Shown here: positions 19,921-33,284 of the stretch, piece by piece
Position numbering within the stretch: the stretch's first letter is position 1
Layout: every line of letters begins with the position of its first letter
Source: Allium sativum
Lineage: Eukaryota; Streptophyta; Magnoliopsida; Asparagales; Amaryllidaceae
Assembly (NCBI GenBank): GCA_030737875.1
Contig: CM060912.1
Location: 209,759,231 to 209,823,230, forward strand
Length of the DNA: 64,000 bases
Direction: 5' to 3'
Made by a program: the position numbers and the translations under genes
Notes under the pieces: model-generated
What the model saw: only the letters and a program-made list of their open reading frames with translations
Told to the model about the DNA's origin: nothing
Database searches by the model: none

Positions 19921-20989
19921 TGTAACAACCCGGATTTTCAGAACCAATTTAAAATTTTTATTTTTGCTATTTTAATGGACTTTGAGAATTTAAAATGATT
20001 TATTTTAAATAATAACGAATAAAAATTTATTTAAATTGAAGTTAGAACATATAAATTTATTTTAATTATAAATAGAGTTTGGAATGGCGCGGTAGTTTGA
20101 AAATTTGATTTCTAACTTCAAATGAATGTATAGAATTCAATATAAATCGGGTTTTAGTAAAACAAGAAATATTTGAATCTGTTTAATTATATCTTTCTAA
20201 CGAATGTGAAAAATCCAGATTTCATAACGAGAATTGAAAGTTTTGGCCAGTTTAAAATTTAAAATAGTCGCTATGGAATTTAATACAATATATAGCCCTT
20301 AAAATTAGTTACTTCGCAAACGACCTCCGTTTTCGATGAAACCACTTTTGTTGGATCCGGAATGTCAAATTATTTCTAGGTTTCAAATTTCATGATTTTT
20401 GGATTTAATATGTGAGTGTGGTAAATTTAAATGTGTTCTGTCAATTCAGTTTAAATTGGATCGACCAAAAAATGACCATTTTTCAAACGGTCTCCAAATT
20501 CAACGAAATTAGTTTTGTTAGGACCGTATTGTCAAAACATAGCTAGATTTATTTTTCTGGAATTTTTCGAGTTAGTATGTGGCCCCGGTAAACTAAAGTG
20601 TTCATTTAAATTCAATATATATTGATTTATATTCTAATTTTAATGAAAACTGGTTAAAATTGTTGAATTGGCTTACGAAACATATCCCACTGTGCCCGTA
20701 ATGTGGGTATTTAGCTAGGGGCGTCAGTCGTTGGAATTCGTTTGAAGTTCGTGGCGATTTTGACATTAAAGTTGATTAAAATAATAATATAATTCAAGTA
20801 TATATATCTATTTCTAGTCAAACCCTAGAATTATAACCACCGGGGTCAAATTATTTCTGGCCGCCAATTTATCCTCCTCTACCAATATTGTGACTTTAAA
20901 AATGCAAATCAATTCAAACTAAAATCCTAAAATCACAATACATGTGTATTTGGCCTTCTAAGATCATTCCCTACAACCTGGTACTAGTT

Positions 20990-21400
20990 TCAAAGGATCC
21001 ATTTGCCTTTTTGTTCGTTGTTCGTGGAAGCAGGGCACGTTTCGCGAGCTAGGGCTGATCCTAATTGTAGATTGAAGCATTGTTCTACGAATCGAAATTT
21101 GTATTGAGGATCGTGGTGGAGAACCGAGCTTGTGTGATTTTTTTGGGTTAAAATAAAAAAATGTCGAAACCTGCAATGGGATAGCATGGTTCAGCCTGGC
21201 GATACGATTCACCATGGAGGTTCGAGTTGGACAATGGCGGTATGTGGATGGAGCTCGGGCAAAGAGATGATGAATGGTGAAATTGTTTCAGAGTTTCGTT
21301 GGGTGTAGAGTGAGAAAAGGGTGAAGGATAGTTCGGTAATGGTGAAATAAGGTGCAGTAGTAGGCGTTTTCATTGTTGTAAGATGATGAGCGAATATATG
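20990..21400 (-). other. GC-richer module of the B1 LTR (5' copy)
   Basis: Less AT-rich than its surroundings, with words such as GGAAGCAGGGCACG and GGAGGTTCGAGTTGGACAATGG; matched at 35390-35790 in the other LTR. Short frames on either strand are not conserved between the two copies. Might derive from captured host DNA; no family recognised. Confidence 0.4.
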
Positions 21401-22254
21401 ACGTGGATTAGAGTGATAATGGTGTGTTTAAGGTTAATTAATATGTAATTATTTTAGTTAATTACTTTTAAATGAATTCAAGCTTATAAAATTCATATCT
21501 GCTTCACACAATATCAGAATCGCACAAACCCAGGTGCATTGGAACCGTAACGATGAGCTCTACAAATGGAACTGACCAAGACAAAAATGGAGCAGATTAA
21601 CATCTAAGGAAAATTCAAACTAAAATAGTACTGAAATCGACAATGAAGATTGACAGAGTGGAAACCGACTATGAGAACTCTCTCTCACTTAAATTATTTT
21701 ACCGTTATTATATAATAGGTTGTAGACGGAGCTTAGTAGCTCCTGACACTACTTTTTGTACAGACCATGGTTAATTGTTTGTTTAGACTATGATTGGGAT
21801 TGTCATGGATTGATAGTGTTGTATATAAAATTATTTATATAAACAGTATATAAAAATTATCATGAAATGAAAATAAAATAAATATTCATTTACAAATCAG
21901 ACGGTTTGTTTATGTACACTTATTTATCTGATATTGATTAGGAAGATAAACTTTACACATCGCCCAGCTGCACAAATAATAATCAGTATTTGTTGTTTGA
22001 AAACCCCACACGGGTATTGGGATGATATTTGACATACACTGATCCCAATAATTAGTTGTATGTCAATCGATAGGTTGACAGACTGTATAAGTGTTATTTG
22101 TTTATTTTAATGCTTATATAGTTGTAAAATGCACTCTAGATGTTGTATGCTTTTTTAAAGATTGTTCATCATTATTGTTGTATACATGCGATGTATGAAA
22201 TCCATATAATTGAAAATATAAAAATCTGATATTTTGAAAATATTATCATTTTAA

Positions 22255-22640
22255 TATTATAATGATGTGGAATATTCAATTTTTATTTGAAAATTGAAAT
22301 GAAATGAAAATCATTTTAAAATGAATTTAAAATGAATTTAAAAGCAATATTCAATTTTGATTTGAAAATTGAAATGAAGTGGAAATCGTTTTAAAATGAA
22401 TTTAAAACAAATTTACAAAGGAATATTTAATTTTGATTTGAAAATTTAAATGAAGTGGAAATCGTTTTAAAATGAATTTAAAACTAATTTAGAAAAGAAT
22501 ATTCAATTTTAATTTGAAAATTTAAATGAAGTGAAAATCATTTTAAAAATGAATTTAAACGAATTTATAAAGGAATATTCAATTTTGATTTGAAAATTTA
22601 AATGAAGTTGAAATCGTTTTGAAATGAATTTATAAACGAA
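22255..22640 (+). repeat. ~78-bp tandem repeat with internal palindromes (B1 5' LTR)
   Basis: About five units of the type GGAATATTCAATTTTGATTTG followed by GAAAATTGAAATGAAGTGG and AATCGTTTTAAAATGAATTT. CAATTTT/AAAATTG and CGTTTTA/TAAAACG pair within each unit. The equivalent array is 36825-37190 in the 3' LTR. Confidence 0.8.
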
Positions 22641-22673
22641 TTTATAAAATACGTTTTGAATAGAAATCGATGA

Positions 22674-22718
<45 letters not shown>

Positions 22719-24072
22719 GGCCTGAATAGAACGCGTCGCGTAGCGACCGTTTGCGAATTTCGACCATTAATTTCAAATGGACGTAACGGAAGATCGGACC
22801 GTCGGATTCTCCTAAAATCGGAATCGTTGGGTTCGTATCGAAAAGAGATTTCCAATGAATATAAGAGATTTAAAATCTAACGGTTGGATTTTAATATAAG
22901 TCCAAATCAATATTGAAAAAGGTCATTATGGATGCAGTTTGATGGTCGTTATTGGAAACTGACTGTACGAGCGATATTTTTTTTTAAAAAATATGAAAAA
23001 ATTGTGTAAAATCATAATTAATGATTTGAAAGGATTTTAGATGGAAAAAAATCCAGTTTTGAAAAGATAAAAATATATTTTTATCGAAATGAACTAGTAA
23101 TTAACTAGAATAATAATCCCATGGATTTTAAATAAATAAATTGGATTTAAAAATGTTTTTAAAATAACCAGAATTTTCCAACAAATAAATTGGAATGGAT
23201 TTGGAATTGAAACAATCTTCGTAATATTTCGATATTGGATTCCATGATTATACAGATATTACTGAGGAATTTGGAAGATATGTATATAGTTATTCCCAAT
23301 ACGATATTTATTGGTTTTAGAATTTGATATTGAATATAAGCCGATATAGTTTCTATTCAGAGTCTTGTATTTGATATCAAATTGGATGTTGGGTTTGTCG
23401 TGAATGGTGTCTTTATTAACACTGTTCTTAAACCCCTGTGAAAAGAATAATCTTTTAATTAAGATTATTAGAGTTTCCAGTTATATTTAGTAATTGGAAT
23501 AAAATGGAATGTGAACTGGGTTTATTGTGAACTATGTTTTAAATAACATTTGTTCTTTAACGCAATTAATGGTGAAATGTTATTTGGAATATGTAAATCT
23601 TTTTATTAAGATTTAATGGAAATTTTCCAAAGTAAAGTTTTCCAATTTAATATATTAAATTGGAATGGAATGGAATTCGATTTGGTAATAATTGAAGTGA
23701 GCTTCTGTGGAGGAAGACTCTTAATATATATGGAATTTAAAAGGCTTCGTTGTTATTCCATTTATATTATTAGTCGGACACTGAAATTTATATCGATTTT
23801 ATATATTGTTCTGTTTTCTGTGAAGATTCCATAATTAATGGAATTTGATTTTGGGTTTATCGTGAATTGTGTTTTACATGACATTGGTTCTTTAACCCAG
23901 TTAAAGGCAGGATTACATGTCTAACATTGTATTTCGAACTATATTTGTGGATCTCTGCTAAATATATATCTATTTGGTGGTGGAGAATTTATTCTCTTGC
24001 TTAACACCCTTCTCTGAGACGTACGAGCTTAGAGGTTATATATTGGAAAAAATCAGTGGTACGGTGTAGATT

Positions 24073-24077
24073 GTCGA
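24073..24077. repeat. Left target-site duplication of solo LTR D (GTCGA)
   Basis: GTCGA directly before TGTAAAGACCCGG; identical GTCGA after the CA at 31051. The empty site is seen in the 3' LTR near 38593 (ATCGATGTGACATG). Confidence 0.92.
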
Positions 24078-25694
24078 TGTAAAGACCCGGAAATTCCCGC
24101 TCTTTAAATCGACCATAAACCACACAGGTCTGACCCAAAGATTGGAAATCTTCGAATACTTTAACTTTGGGAATACAATACATCAGAACAAATAACAACA
24201 GACTTTTATTACATTACAATAATGTTACATCAGAGTACAGAATATATCAGAGTACATTGAAATAAAATTACAGCGGAAGATAAATTACAAAAGATTTAAT
24301 ACATTAAATAAAATACAGTAAACAGCGGTAGACTACTAAGCTCTGGACACAGCTTTAGGCTTCGATCCAGGATCCTGCTAAAAGAATAGATATCTGCAAA
24401 AAGCTACTCGACTGCCCGTGTGGAAAAGAGGGCACCCGAGTTTGCAAAGTGAAACAAACTACGAGTCAGTCATGGGACTGGTGTGAGAATTCTAAACTAA
24501 TTTAATTAATAAGACAAATCCAAGGACCACGCCGCTAATGCGGAACGGGTTTTATTCCAATGGATTGCCGGTGCATAAATTAAAGTAAATCGTTAAACAA
24601 CGCAATGCTTTTTGGAAAATGAAACCATTATAAGACCCAAGTCCCATCACACAATGCAACGCACACCAGAGGATAGGGTTTTACCTTATAATGGTCAAAA
24701 GATGCTAAATACGTAAAACGGATTACTACTAGTGTGTATATGTTTTAAATAAAAACATTTCAATCATAAGTATCAATCCTAGACGGCATGGGTACCATAT
24801 ATCATGTCGCCAATACTAGTTCTACAATCAAAACCGCAAGGTCGTATTGGAAATTGGATTTCCATCATGAGTCAAGGCTAGGGGCAAGCTCCTCTCCGAT
24901 TCGAGACACTCTAGCAAATGCCTCAGGATCCCCCGCAGTGAACCCTTGGATCTTCAGGCCGGTCCCTGCCTATGGGCAGTGGATTAGTTATGCCTGAACA
25001 CACGCTTCCCGGTCCCTCTGGACCTATAATATGACCACCAATGGCCTATAAAACATGAGGCGCCTCAAAATCCATCATCCACATAAGTAAAATGTCAGCG
25101 CTGGTAGGTCCCTGACATCACTCTAGCTAGAAAGAAACGTGTGCACTCCCTGCAGTCCGTATCCCGTTTTTGACTCATACCGGGGTGTGAGGCTCGCGAA
25201 GTCACGCTATACACAAAGCTACGCCTAAACAGGCCGTGCTTTGATCATCAACCACAAGGCCTGCTTTTCAACAAAAGCCTTGATCAATGCATCTTAGTAT
25301 GCCACATTGTCAGTCCATACTATACCATTGATTTCTACCAATATATAACCTCTAAGCTTGTACGTCTCAGAGAAGGGTGTTAACCACCAAACAGATATAT
25401 ATTAAGAGAGATCAACGAATGTAGTATAAAGGACTACAACGTCAGACATACATTCCATTTATAAACTTATGCCCTGGGTTTGAGCGAAAGTCAAATCCGT
25501 ACAAATCAACACTTCGTCCGAATGGCCACCACTGAATCCCTTTCAAGGTAGCTACTCCTCTCATGGGTCTCAGTAGCAACACATCCATTCGATGTGAAGA
25601 TCGCCGGTCTTCAATCATCGTCTTTAAATCTTCGACTTAGAACGTCGTATAATCATTTGAAATGAGATTGAACTCGGTCTTCTCAAATGATTCT

Positions 25695-25729
<35 letters not shown>

Positions 25730-26109
25730 ATTTGAAAACATTTCCTATCGTTATTAATATTTGATAACGACCTATCGCTATTTTTATTTATATAAAAATA
25801 GCCTAAATTAATTTAACGACGCTTCGGGTCAATGGGCGACCCTGGCGCTGTTTTCAACCAAATTTGATTTACACATAACTTGAAATCTAACCGTTGGATT
25901 TTGGCGAAATTTATGTCATTGGAAAGATCTTCCCAAAGCAGTCCTAACGGCTCCAGTTTTGGGAAAATCCGACGTCGGATCTCTCGGTATAACCGTTTAA
26001 AGTTACGATTGCCGATACGCGAACTGCCGTGCGCGTTCCGTTTTAATTTATAATTTATATTTATATATATATATATAAATATAAATCGTTTGGCGATTTC
26101 AACTATCAA

Positions 26110-27420
26110 CGTCTATTCTTTTATCACATTTAAAATGACGATAAAAATATCACTTTTATTTTACTCTGTTTTTATTTACATTTAAAATGTAAATAAAATG
26201 TGCTTTTTAAATTCACTTTAATTCATGCTTTATTTACACCAAATATAAATCGATGTTCTTTTTCTATCTTTGGTTTATTTACACTAAATGTAAATAAATA
26301 ATTAGATAATCTTTTTCTATCTTTTGATTTATTTACTCTAAATGTAAATAAATATTCTTTCTTACAATTTATTTATTTACCTAGATATAAATAAATGTTT
26401 TCATTTATCTTTTCTTATTTCTTTACCCAAATGTAAATAAATGGTTTTTCTACTTCTCCCTTTTCTTATTTATTTACACTATTTGTAAATAAATGTTTTT
26501 ACTTTTCTTTTATCTTATTTATTTACACTATTTGTAAATAAATGTTTTACTTTTACTTTTGCTATATTTATTTACATTAATTGTAAATAAATGTATCTAA
26601 TTTCTTATTCATATTTATTTACGCTATTTGTAAATAAATGGTTTCAATTTCCTTGCCAATCCTATTTACATAGTAAATGCAAATAAATGTATTTCTTTAA
26701 TTCTTTTCTAATATTTCTTTTTAACATAAAAAGAATATCTTATGTTAATTCTTTTCTAACATTTCTTTTTATTATTTTTATTTACATAAGAAAATGTAAA
26801 TAATTACCATCCACATTTTGGTTCTTTTTATTCCTTTTTTTTACATAAGAAAATGTAAATAAATTCTAATTCACAAGTTTAGTCTTATAATCTTAATTAT
26901 ATAGAAATGTAATTTTATTTACAATGTAAAAACATGTTCTTTAATTACATAAAAGTATAATTTTATTTAATCTTTTATTTATCTAATGTAAATAAATGTC
27001 TTACTTTTTCTATGTTTTATTGTATTTACACTACATAGTTTATATATGCTTTAACCTCCCACATTGGATAGGTATTGTTGTGATTACTGGACAGCCGGGC
27101 GGGTCCGGGCAGGTTACATCACAACTCAATCCAACCTCGGGTTAAGCATACTAATTCATATTAAGAAAAATGGAATAAATGTTTTTATCCCTTTTATTTT
27201 CTTTTCTCATTTATTTACCTATTTGTAAATGAATGTCTAAATTACTTTACCTTATTTATTTACCTAAACGTAAATAAATGTTTCAATTATTTCATCTTAA
27301 GTATTTACATAAGAAATGTAAATGCTTAATCCCTATTCTTTTACATTGAAAAATGTAAATACTTAATCCTTTTTATTATTTCTTCTTAACAAAATGTTTA
27401 TTTTGTTTTTATCCTTTTAT
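26110..27420. repeat. Hairpin array with TTTATTTACA...TGTAAATAAA units
   Basis: Some twenty degenerate units of about 45-60 bp. Each has a short palindrome such as TTTATTTAC/GTAAATAAA around a variable 5-9-bp loop (CACTATTTG, ATAAGAAAAT), followed by a pyrimidine-rich linker (TTTTTCTATCTTTT). Interrupted at 27045-27150 by the two-stem motif. Not a CRISPR array: no constant repeat with unique spacers. Confidence 0.8.
27045..27150 (-). other. Two-stem ~90-nt LTR motif, copy D
   Basis: Core 27051-27145. Element-sense outer arms TTGGAT/ATCCAA, inner arms TTGTGAT/ATCACAA, GC-rich centre CCTGCCCGGACCCGCCCGG. The pairing extends outward to TATGCTTTAACC/GGTTAAGCATA. About 90% identical to copy A2 although the surrounding LTRs are unrelated. 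It is a GC island in a very AT-rich array. Confidence 0.75.
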
Positions 27421-27429
27421 CTACTTTAA

Positions 27430-29010
27430 ACAAAAATGCGAGTTTTGACGCTACTAATTTATATTAATAAACATGTGAATTTTTGTCGCAACTAATTTAT
27501 ATTGACAATATTGTTAACTTTAATCCAACTATCATAATTTGACAAATATGTCAATTCTAATTCAACTACTATAATTTGACAAAAATGTCAATTTTAATCC
27601 CACTATCATAGTTTGATAAATAGGTCAATTCTAAAGGTAAAAAGCGACATTTCTATTTATCATGCACAAATCCTATGTAATTGACATTTTTATTTATCAC
27701 AACACTTTTAACTAAAATGACATGTTTATATTAGCATAACATGATTAACTAAATGACATGTTTAACAATCCTAATATCAGAATAAAAATAAGTATTTTTA
27801 TTCACATGACATGACATTATTATAACATAAATGGTAATTTTTATTCTAATGTCATATTTCTAACCAAAACGGTATCTTTTTTTTCTTAATTCTTTTAAAT
27901 GTATAAAAATATACTTTTCCAGTTCATTCATTTTAAGGTATATAAAAGTATACATTTCTAATTTATTCTCTTTAATATATATAGAAATATAATAATTTTG
28001 GAAAACTCCTTTTAATATACAAGATATGATAATTTTGTAAAAATTCCTTTTAATGTGAACAAAATGTTGATTTTAGTCTAATCACTTGTAATGAAATCAA
28101 AATGTTGATTTTGGTTAAATCACTTCTAATGAAATCAAAATGTTGATTTTGGTTAAATCAAATTAACAAAAAAGTGTTAACTTTTGTCCAATATAATTTA
28201 ATTTACAAAAATGTATTTTTGGTCCTTTTTAATCTAATTATTAAAAATGTAAATTTTATCCTTTATAATATAATTAAGAAAATGTTAATCTTGTGCTTTA
28301 TAATATAATTAACAAAAATGTTAAAAGTGATATATTTGTCTTTGTCGTCAATTTTAACACAAAAAAATGTATATAAAGTGGTATATATGATTTGTCGTCA
28401 ATTCTAACACAGCATGGGATCATAAACAATACAAACAACAAACACAATTCATCATCACAATCAATCAGTTAATCTAAATTTTTATGCACCGCATATATGT
28501 GTTTCATATAGCGTATAATAATGACACAATCATAATCAATTTAAATATATATATATTTCTATATATATATATGTATATTTAATTATTTTAATTTTGAGAA
28601 ATCTCACAAAAAAATTTGTGTGTCTCTTCTAATTTCACACAAATGTAAAATTTGGGTGTCAATTCTATTACCACAAAAGTAAATATTTTGATGTCATTCT
28701 ATTTTAACAAAAAGTATATTTTGAGTGCAATTCTCATTACAACAAAGTTGATTATTTCTAATTACACAAACTGTCTATTTTGTGTATCAATCTAATTTAA
28801 CAAAATGACGGTGAAAAATAAATCTTTTTATTTTCAACAAAAATTGACCTTGAAAAATGAATCTTTTATTTTCATCAAGAAGCAATGAAAACATTGTCCT
28901 TTTTGATTTCAACTATATTCCAATGAAAAATTTATCATTTTTGATTTCAATAAAATTACAATTTTAATTTTATCAATTCTAGTTTTGACAAGAATACCGA
29001 TTTTATTTGG
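27430..29010. repeat. Hairpin array continuing with drifting stem sequences
   Basis: Successive units with different paired arms: TTGACA/TGTCAA (27535-27600), AACAAAATGTT (28050-28190, several units), TTAACAAAAATGTTAA (28260-28330), then TTTCAT/ATGAAA types (28860-28890). Each keeps an AAAAT-like loop and an ~45-bp spacing. Little else is present. Confidence 0.65.
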
Positions 29011-29419
29011 CAAATCAAACCTCAACCCAATGGTATAATTGATTCAAAAATTTTGTTTTCAACACAAATGTCATCACATCAACAAATACACATAACAACC
29101 ACAATCAATTCAAATTTCATAGCCATTAACAATATGGATTTCACAACATACACATATAGAATTCACATAGCAAGAAATAATTTAATTTTAATAATTAAAT
29201 ATAGAAATCTCACCTTGGCTTTTATTTTGACGATTCAGATTTTGTTTTTGCTGAAAATTCTAACTTACTCCAAATCGCTTCAAATCAGTTCTGAAATGGA
29301 GATCTCGTCTCCACGATTCTAACGCAATTCGTTTCACTGAATCTCGATGTCATACAAAGAAGTTACGGTCATTTTTCATTTAATTACATAATTAAATAAT
29401 TTAATTAATTACATTACAA

Positions 29420-29720
29420 ATCTCTTCCTCCTTCTTTCTGTATTACGCTCCCTGTAGCATCGCACCACCCTCCATCGAATTGCATGAAAACAGGGCGAAA
29501 TGAAGCATTGATATCTCACAAGCTGTCACTCTAAAGGTGATCATCAACGTTGAAGATATATATCATAGAACGATCTATCTAATTTGCCTTCGGAAATTTA
29601 TGAAATGGAGGAATGGATTAAAAGAGATTTCAGGGGAAGAAGGAGAGCGTTTTCAACCATTGATTGGCATGGTGGCGGCTGTACATTTAGGGGGAAAGGG
29701 ATAGGTTTAGAGAAGTTTTT
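29420..29720 (-). other. GC-richer module of LTR D
   Basis: Contains CTCCCTGTAGCATCGCACC, ATTGGCATGGTGGCGGCTG and GGAAGAAGGAGAGCG. No protein family recognised. Corresponds in position, not in sequence, to 20990-21400 (B1) and 49441-49705 (B2). Confidence 0.35.
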
Positions 29721-31051
29721 GGATATTATATAGTGGAGACACTACATATATGTATATATATTTTATTTAGTTATATAAATTTGATTTTATCTTTCACTTA
29801 TCTCTACATATGTAGTAGGTGACAAACGAAGCTTAATTTGCTGACTAGGCATGATGGACCACATGAATATATGGACTTAAATGAAGGAAATGATGGAAAT
29901 AAAATAAATAAATAGGATAAATGAAATACCGAAAATGGAAGCATAAACTTAAATTTGTATTATTAATAATGGAAATATAGAGGCAATTTGAAATATGGCA
30001 AATGGGGAAGCTACTAATAAATACAAAAGGTAAAGCGGTCAAATTTCACAATATATATGTCATAGTATTAAATTCATTAGCCTCGATATATTCAAATTAT
30101 TCTCATTAGTTTTATTAACACACAATAAATAAAAGAAACAAAATGTGACTGATATTACATAGTATAAAGATAAATATGGATTCGAAATTCATACGCTAAA
30201 AATCATGTGTTTCCTTAGTTCATGGTCCCAAACTCAAATTAATTAATTTATTAGAACATTCCCCTTTTTTTTTTACTTAAGATAAATGTATGTTTCCTAT
30301 CAACAACGCACATAATTATCCGTAGATAGAAATATTTCAATCCAGTGAATACAATTAATGACAATATTACAATTTATGTCAATACTAAATTTAAAATAGA
30401 CAAAAATTAGGCAAATTTTTTTTTATCATACAAGCATTAATAGGTTCAATGTTAAATTAAATTAATATATATATATATATATATATGACATGAATATATA
30501 AGCAATCTAGTCCAATGACAATGAATGTTTGATTTTCTTTTATTTGAATTAAGCAGTGTTAAACATGTACTTTTACACATTTATTTCTTTTTGTTTGTAT
30601 GTGTTGTGTTTCAATTCACATTCCTTCATTCCTTTAAAAAGGGAAAATTTTCAAAAGCTAATTGATATCTTTTCATGAATTATACTATAGAAATCTCAAA
30701 CATAATACAATATGCTAATAATCTAATCAGTCAATATTGCTATTTTAACTCAAATTACAATAAAAATTGTTATCACTTACAAGTTTACTATTACATTTAT
30801 TATCAATTGTTCGTAGTTAATCATTACAAATATACATACAATTTGATACTAAATTCAATTGTAATAAATCACTATTTATCTAACTACGAATAATTTTTTA
30901 ATAGAAATAATTTTGAAATCATTCATAAATAATATCTTAATTTAATTCATGATTTTTTTTAGTAATGGTATTTTTAAATTCAGACGCATTTTCTAACAAA
31001 ATTTCCTTAAAATAAAAATTTAAATTGGTTCCAAAATTCCGGGTTGTTACA

Positions 31052-31056
31052 GTCGA
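31052..31056. repeat. Right target-site duplication of solo LTR D (GTCGA)
   Basis: Identical to 24073-24077; the B1 5' LTR resumes here. Confidence 0.92.
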
Positions 31057-33269
31057 TGTGACATGTTTGTGTTTCCAAAGATAAATAATCATTAAATAAT
31101 GATTTTTGGGAAGATTAAAACTAAGTGGAGTTTTAATGAATCTTTAATTAGATTGACATGTGAATGTGATAATTTAAACTATTAAATATGGGAAAATGAT
31201 CGAGAATTGAGTATCACCAGTTTTGCTCCAAGTGATAGTTAAATCTTTAATTAGATTTGAACGTGAAATGGTAATCAATTTTTACCGATAACACCGTGGT
31301 GTTAGATATGGAGTATTACCAGTTTTGCTCCATGGGATGAATAGGTTGGGATTGGGAAAATAAACAAATGATTACTTCGATAAGGTTCACTAATCCCAAC
31401 TAGTTTGGAAAACCTTAATTTGGTTTAAAATTGAAAAGATAATGAAATCTTTTGCAACGATATCCAAAGTAATATTAAAGAATAAATTTAAAAGAATTTA
31501 TCTTTGATAAAATAAATGGGAACCTTTCCTTAAAATGTGAATATTTGAATAAAAGAATATTCTTGATTGGAATGAGACGTATGATATCTTGTTATAGCAC
31601 TTGATTATAAAATACGCGAGTTATTTGGAAAGATCTGGTTTAACCATTTCTGAATAATTGATACGACGACTAACAGTCGAAGAGATTGAAGACAGTGCAA
31701 GACCGACGATCTTCGCATCGAATGGATCGGTTGCTACTGATGTCCATGATTGGAGTAGCTACCTTGAAGGGGCTACAGTGGTAGCCGTTTGAATGTACTT
31801 GTTGATTGTTCGGATATGCGAGGGCCTCTCTCCTGTATTGGACATACAGGACGAGGAATAAGGTGCATCCGGTTTTGTTCAGACCCAGAACGGACTTGTA
31901 AATGGATGGTATGTCTGACGTTGTATTCCTTTATACTGTATTCGTTGATCTCTGCTAAATATATATTTGTTTGGTGGTGGAGAATTCATTCCCTTGCTTA
32001 ACACCCTTCTCTGATATGTACGAGCTGAGGTTATATATCAGTAGAAATCAATGGTACGGTATGTATTGACAGTGTGACATGCTGAGTTGCAGTGATCCAA
32101 GCTTTTGTTGAAAAGAAAAGCTTGGTGGATAATGATCAAAGCATAGCTTTAATTAGCATAGCTTTGTGCAGCGTTATTCGTGAGCCTCATACATCGGTAT
32201 AATGGTGAACTGATGGTTAGATCAGTATACTTTCGATATGAGGATGGATTCGGTCGACCGAGATGAGCTGGTATGGTCGCTCCACGCTCAAAGGAATAGG
32301 GCACACCCCCCGATTCCCAGAAGGATAGAGTAAGCGACGTTTTCTCATGCACAGGACGTAAGTCGCGGAGATACTCGATATCCTGAATATAGTGCGGATG
32401 TGCATTAAGGTGTTTTCTCATGCATGGAACGTAAGCCGTTGAGTATTGCACTACGCGATCGATCTTTTGGATCAGTAGCCATCATGATGGAAATCCAACT
32501 TCCAATACGACATTTTACGATTTTAGTTGTGTACTATTGGCGGCATAGTGGTATGGGACTTTCATGTCGTCTATGATTGATACATTTATATTTGAAGTTA
32601 ATTTCTTCACTTATAGTAATAATAAAAGATGAAATTTCGCGTATCAAGCATATTTGGCTATTATAAGGGAAAACTTTATCCTCGACCGCGTTCATTGTGT
32701 GATGGGACCTGAGTCTTATAATAGCTTCATTTTTCTCTTTAGCATTGCGCTGTTATTTTTATGCACTGGTATTCTTGGGGGTAAAGTCGTTCCGTGTTAT
32801 ACGGCGTGGTCCCTTGATTTACCTAACTTTAAAGTAAAATTAATAACTGTTTTAGTTCTCACACCAGTCCCATGACTGACTCGGAGTTTATTTTTTTGAC
32901 CAAAACTCTGGGTGCCCATATTTTCCACACGGGCAGCTAGTAGTTTTGGTTTTCGTAGATATTTATTTTTCCAGGATCCTGGATTACAGCTAGAGCTATA
33001 TTCGGAAAGCTTTGTATCTGTATGTTTCTTTCAATTGTGTCAGTTGTTATTTTCTGCTACAAGTTGTATTTATACATCTTATTTCCGCTGCTATGTATTT
33101 TAAATCTCTGATATTTTTCAATGTAATACGTATTCATACTCTGATATATTCTTGTACTTTGATGTAAATTGTTGTAATAACAATGAAATGTTCTATTGTT
33201 CGTGTTCTGATTTGTCGTGTTCTCAATTCAATCCGAGCTTTCCCGTAAGGGCGAGTTTGGGTCGTCTCA
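31057..33269 (+). repeat. B1 5' LTR, second part
   Basis: Matches 38599-40812. Ends GGGTCGTCTCA just before the PBS; the end differs from the B2 end GGGTTCTTACA. Contains the conserved R/U5 block at 32849-32960 (TTTTAGTTCTCACACCAGTC, GGGTGCCC, ACGGGCAGCTAG). Confidence 0.88.
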
Positions 33270-33272
33270 GCG

Positions 33273-33284
33273 TGGTATCAGAGC
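33273..33284 (+). other. Primer-binding site of element B1
   Basis: TGGTATCAGAGC, initiator-Met type, three bases after the LTR end; followed by TTTGGTTTA. Confidence 0.93.

Larger units (their letters stand above)
19921..24077 (+). repeat. B1 5' LTR, first part
   Basis: Matches 34314-38593. In order: TGTAACAACCCGG start; diverged ~170-bp modules in 20280-20620 (each with the theme AAACGRYCTCC...CGAYGAAA...TTTTGTT...GTCAAA); the GC-richer module 20990-21400; a ~78-bp repeat array 22255-22640; a TA tract 22677-22717; three hairpin modules (23391, 23518, 23852). The last bases GTCGA (24073-24077) are duplicated by the solo LTR insertion. Confidence 0.9.
24078..31051 (-). mobile_element. Solo LTR D, 6974 bp
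   Basis: A single LTR in minus orientation. Read on the minus strand it starts TGTAACAACCCGGAATTTTGG and ends CGGGTCTTTACA, with perfect 5-bp duplications and no interior sequence: the product of LTR-LTR recombination. It is related to family B (same start, conserved R/U5 block at 24390-24480, conserved CCGACGTCGGAT block near 25970, TA tract 25697-25727) but its middle, 26110-29010, is made of short hairpin arrays not found in B. A GC-richer block at 29420-29720 sits where B has its own, unrelated GC-richer modules. Confidence 0.9.
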
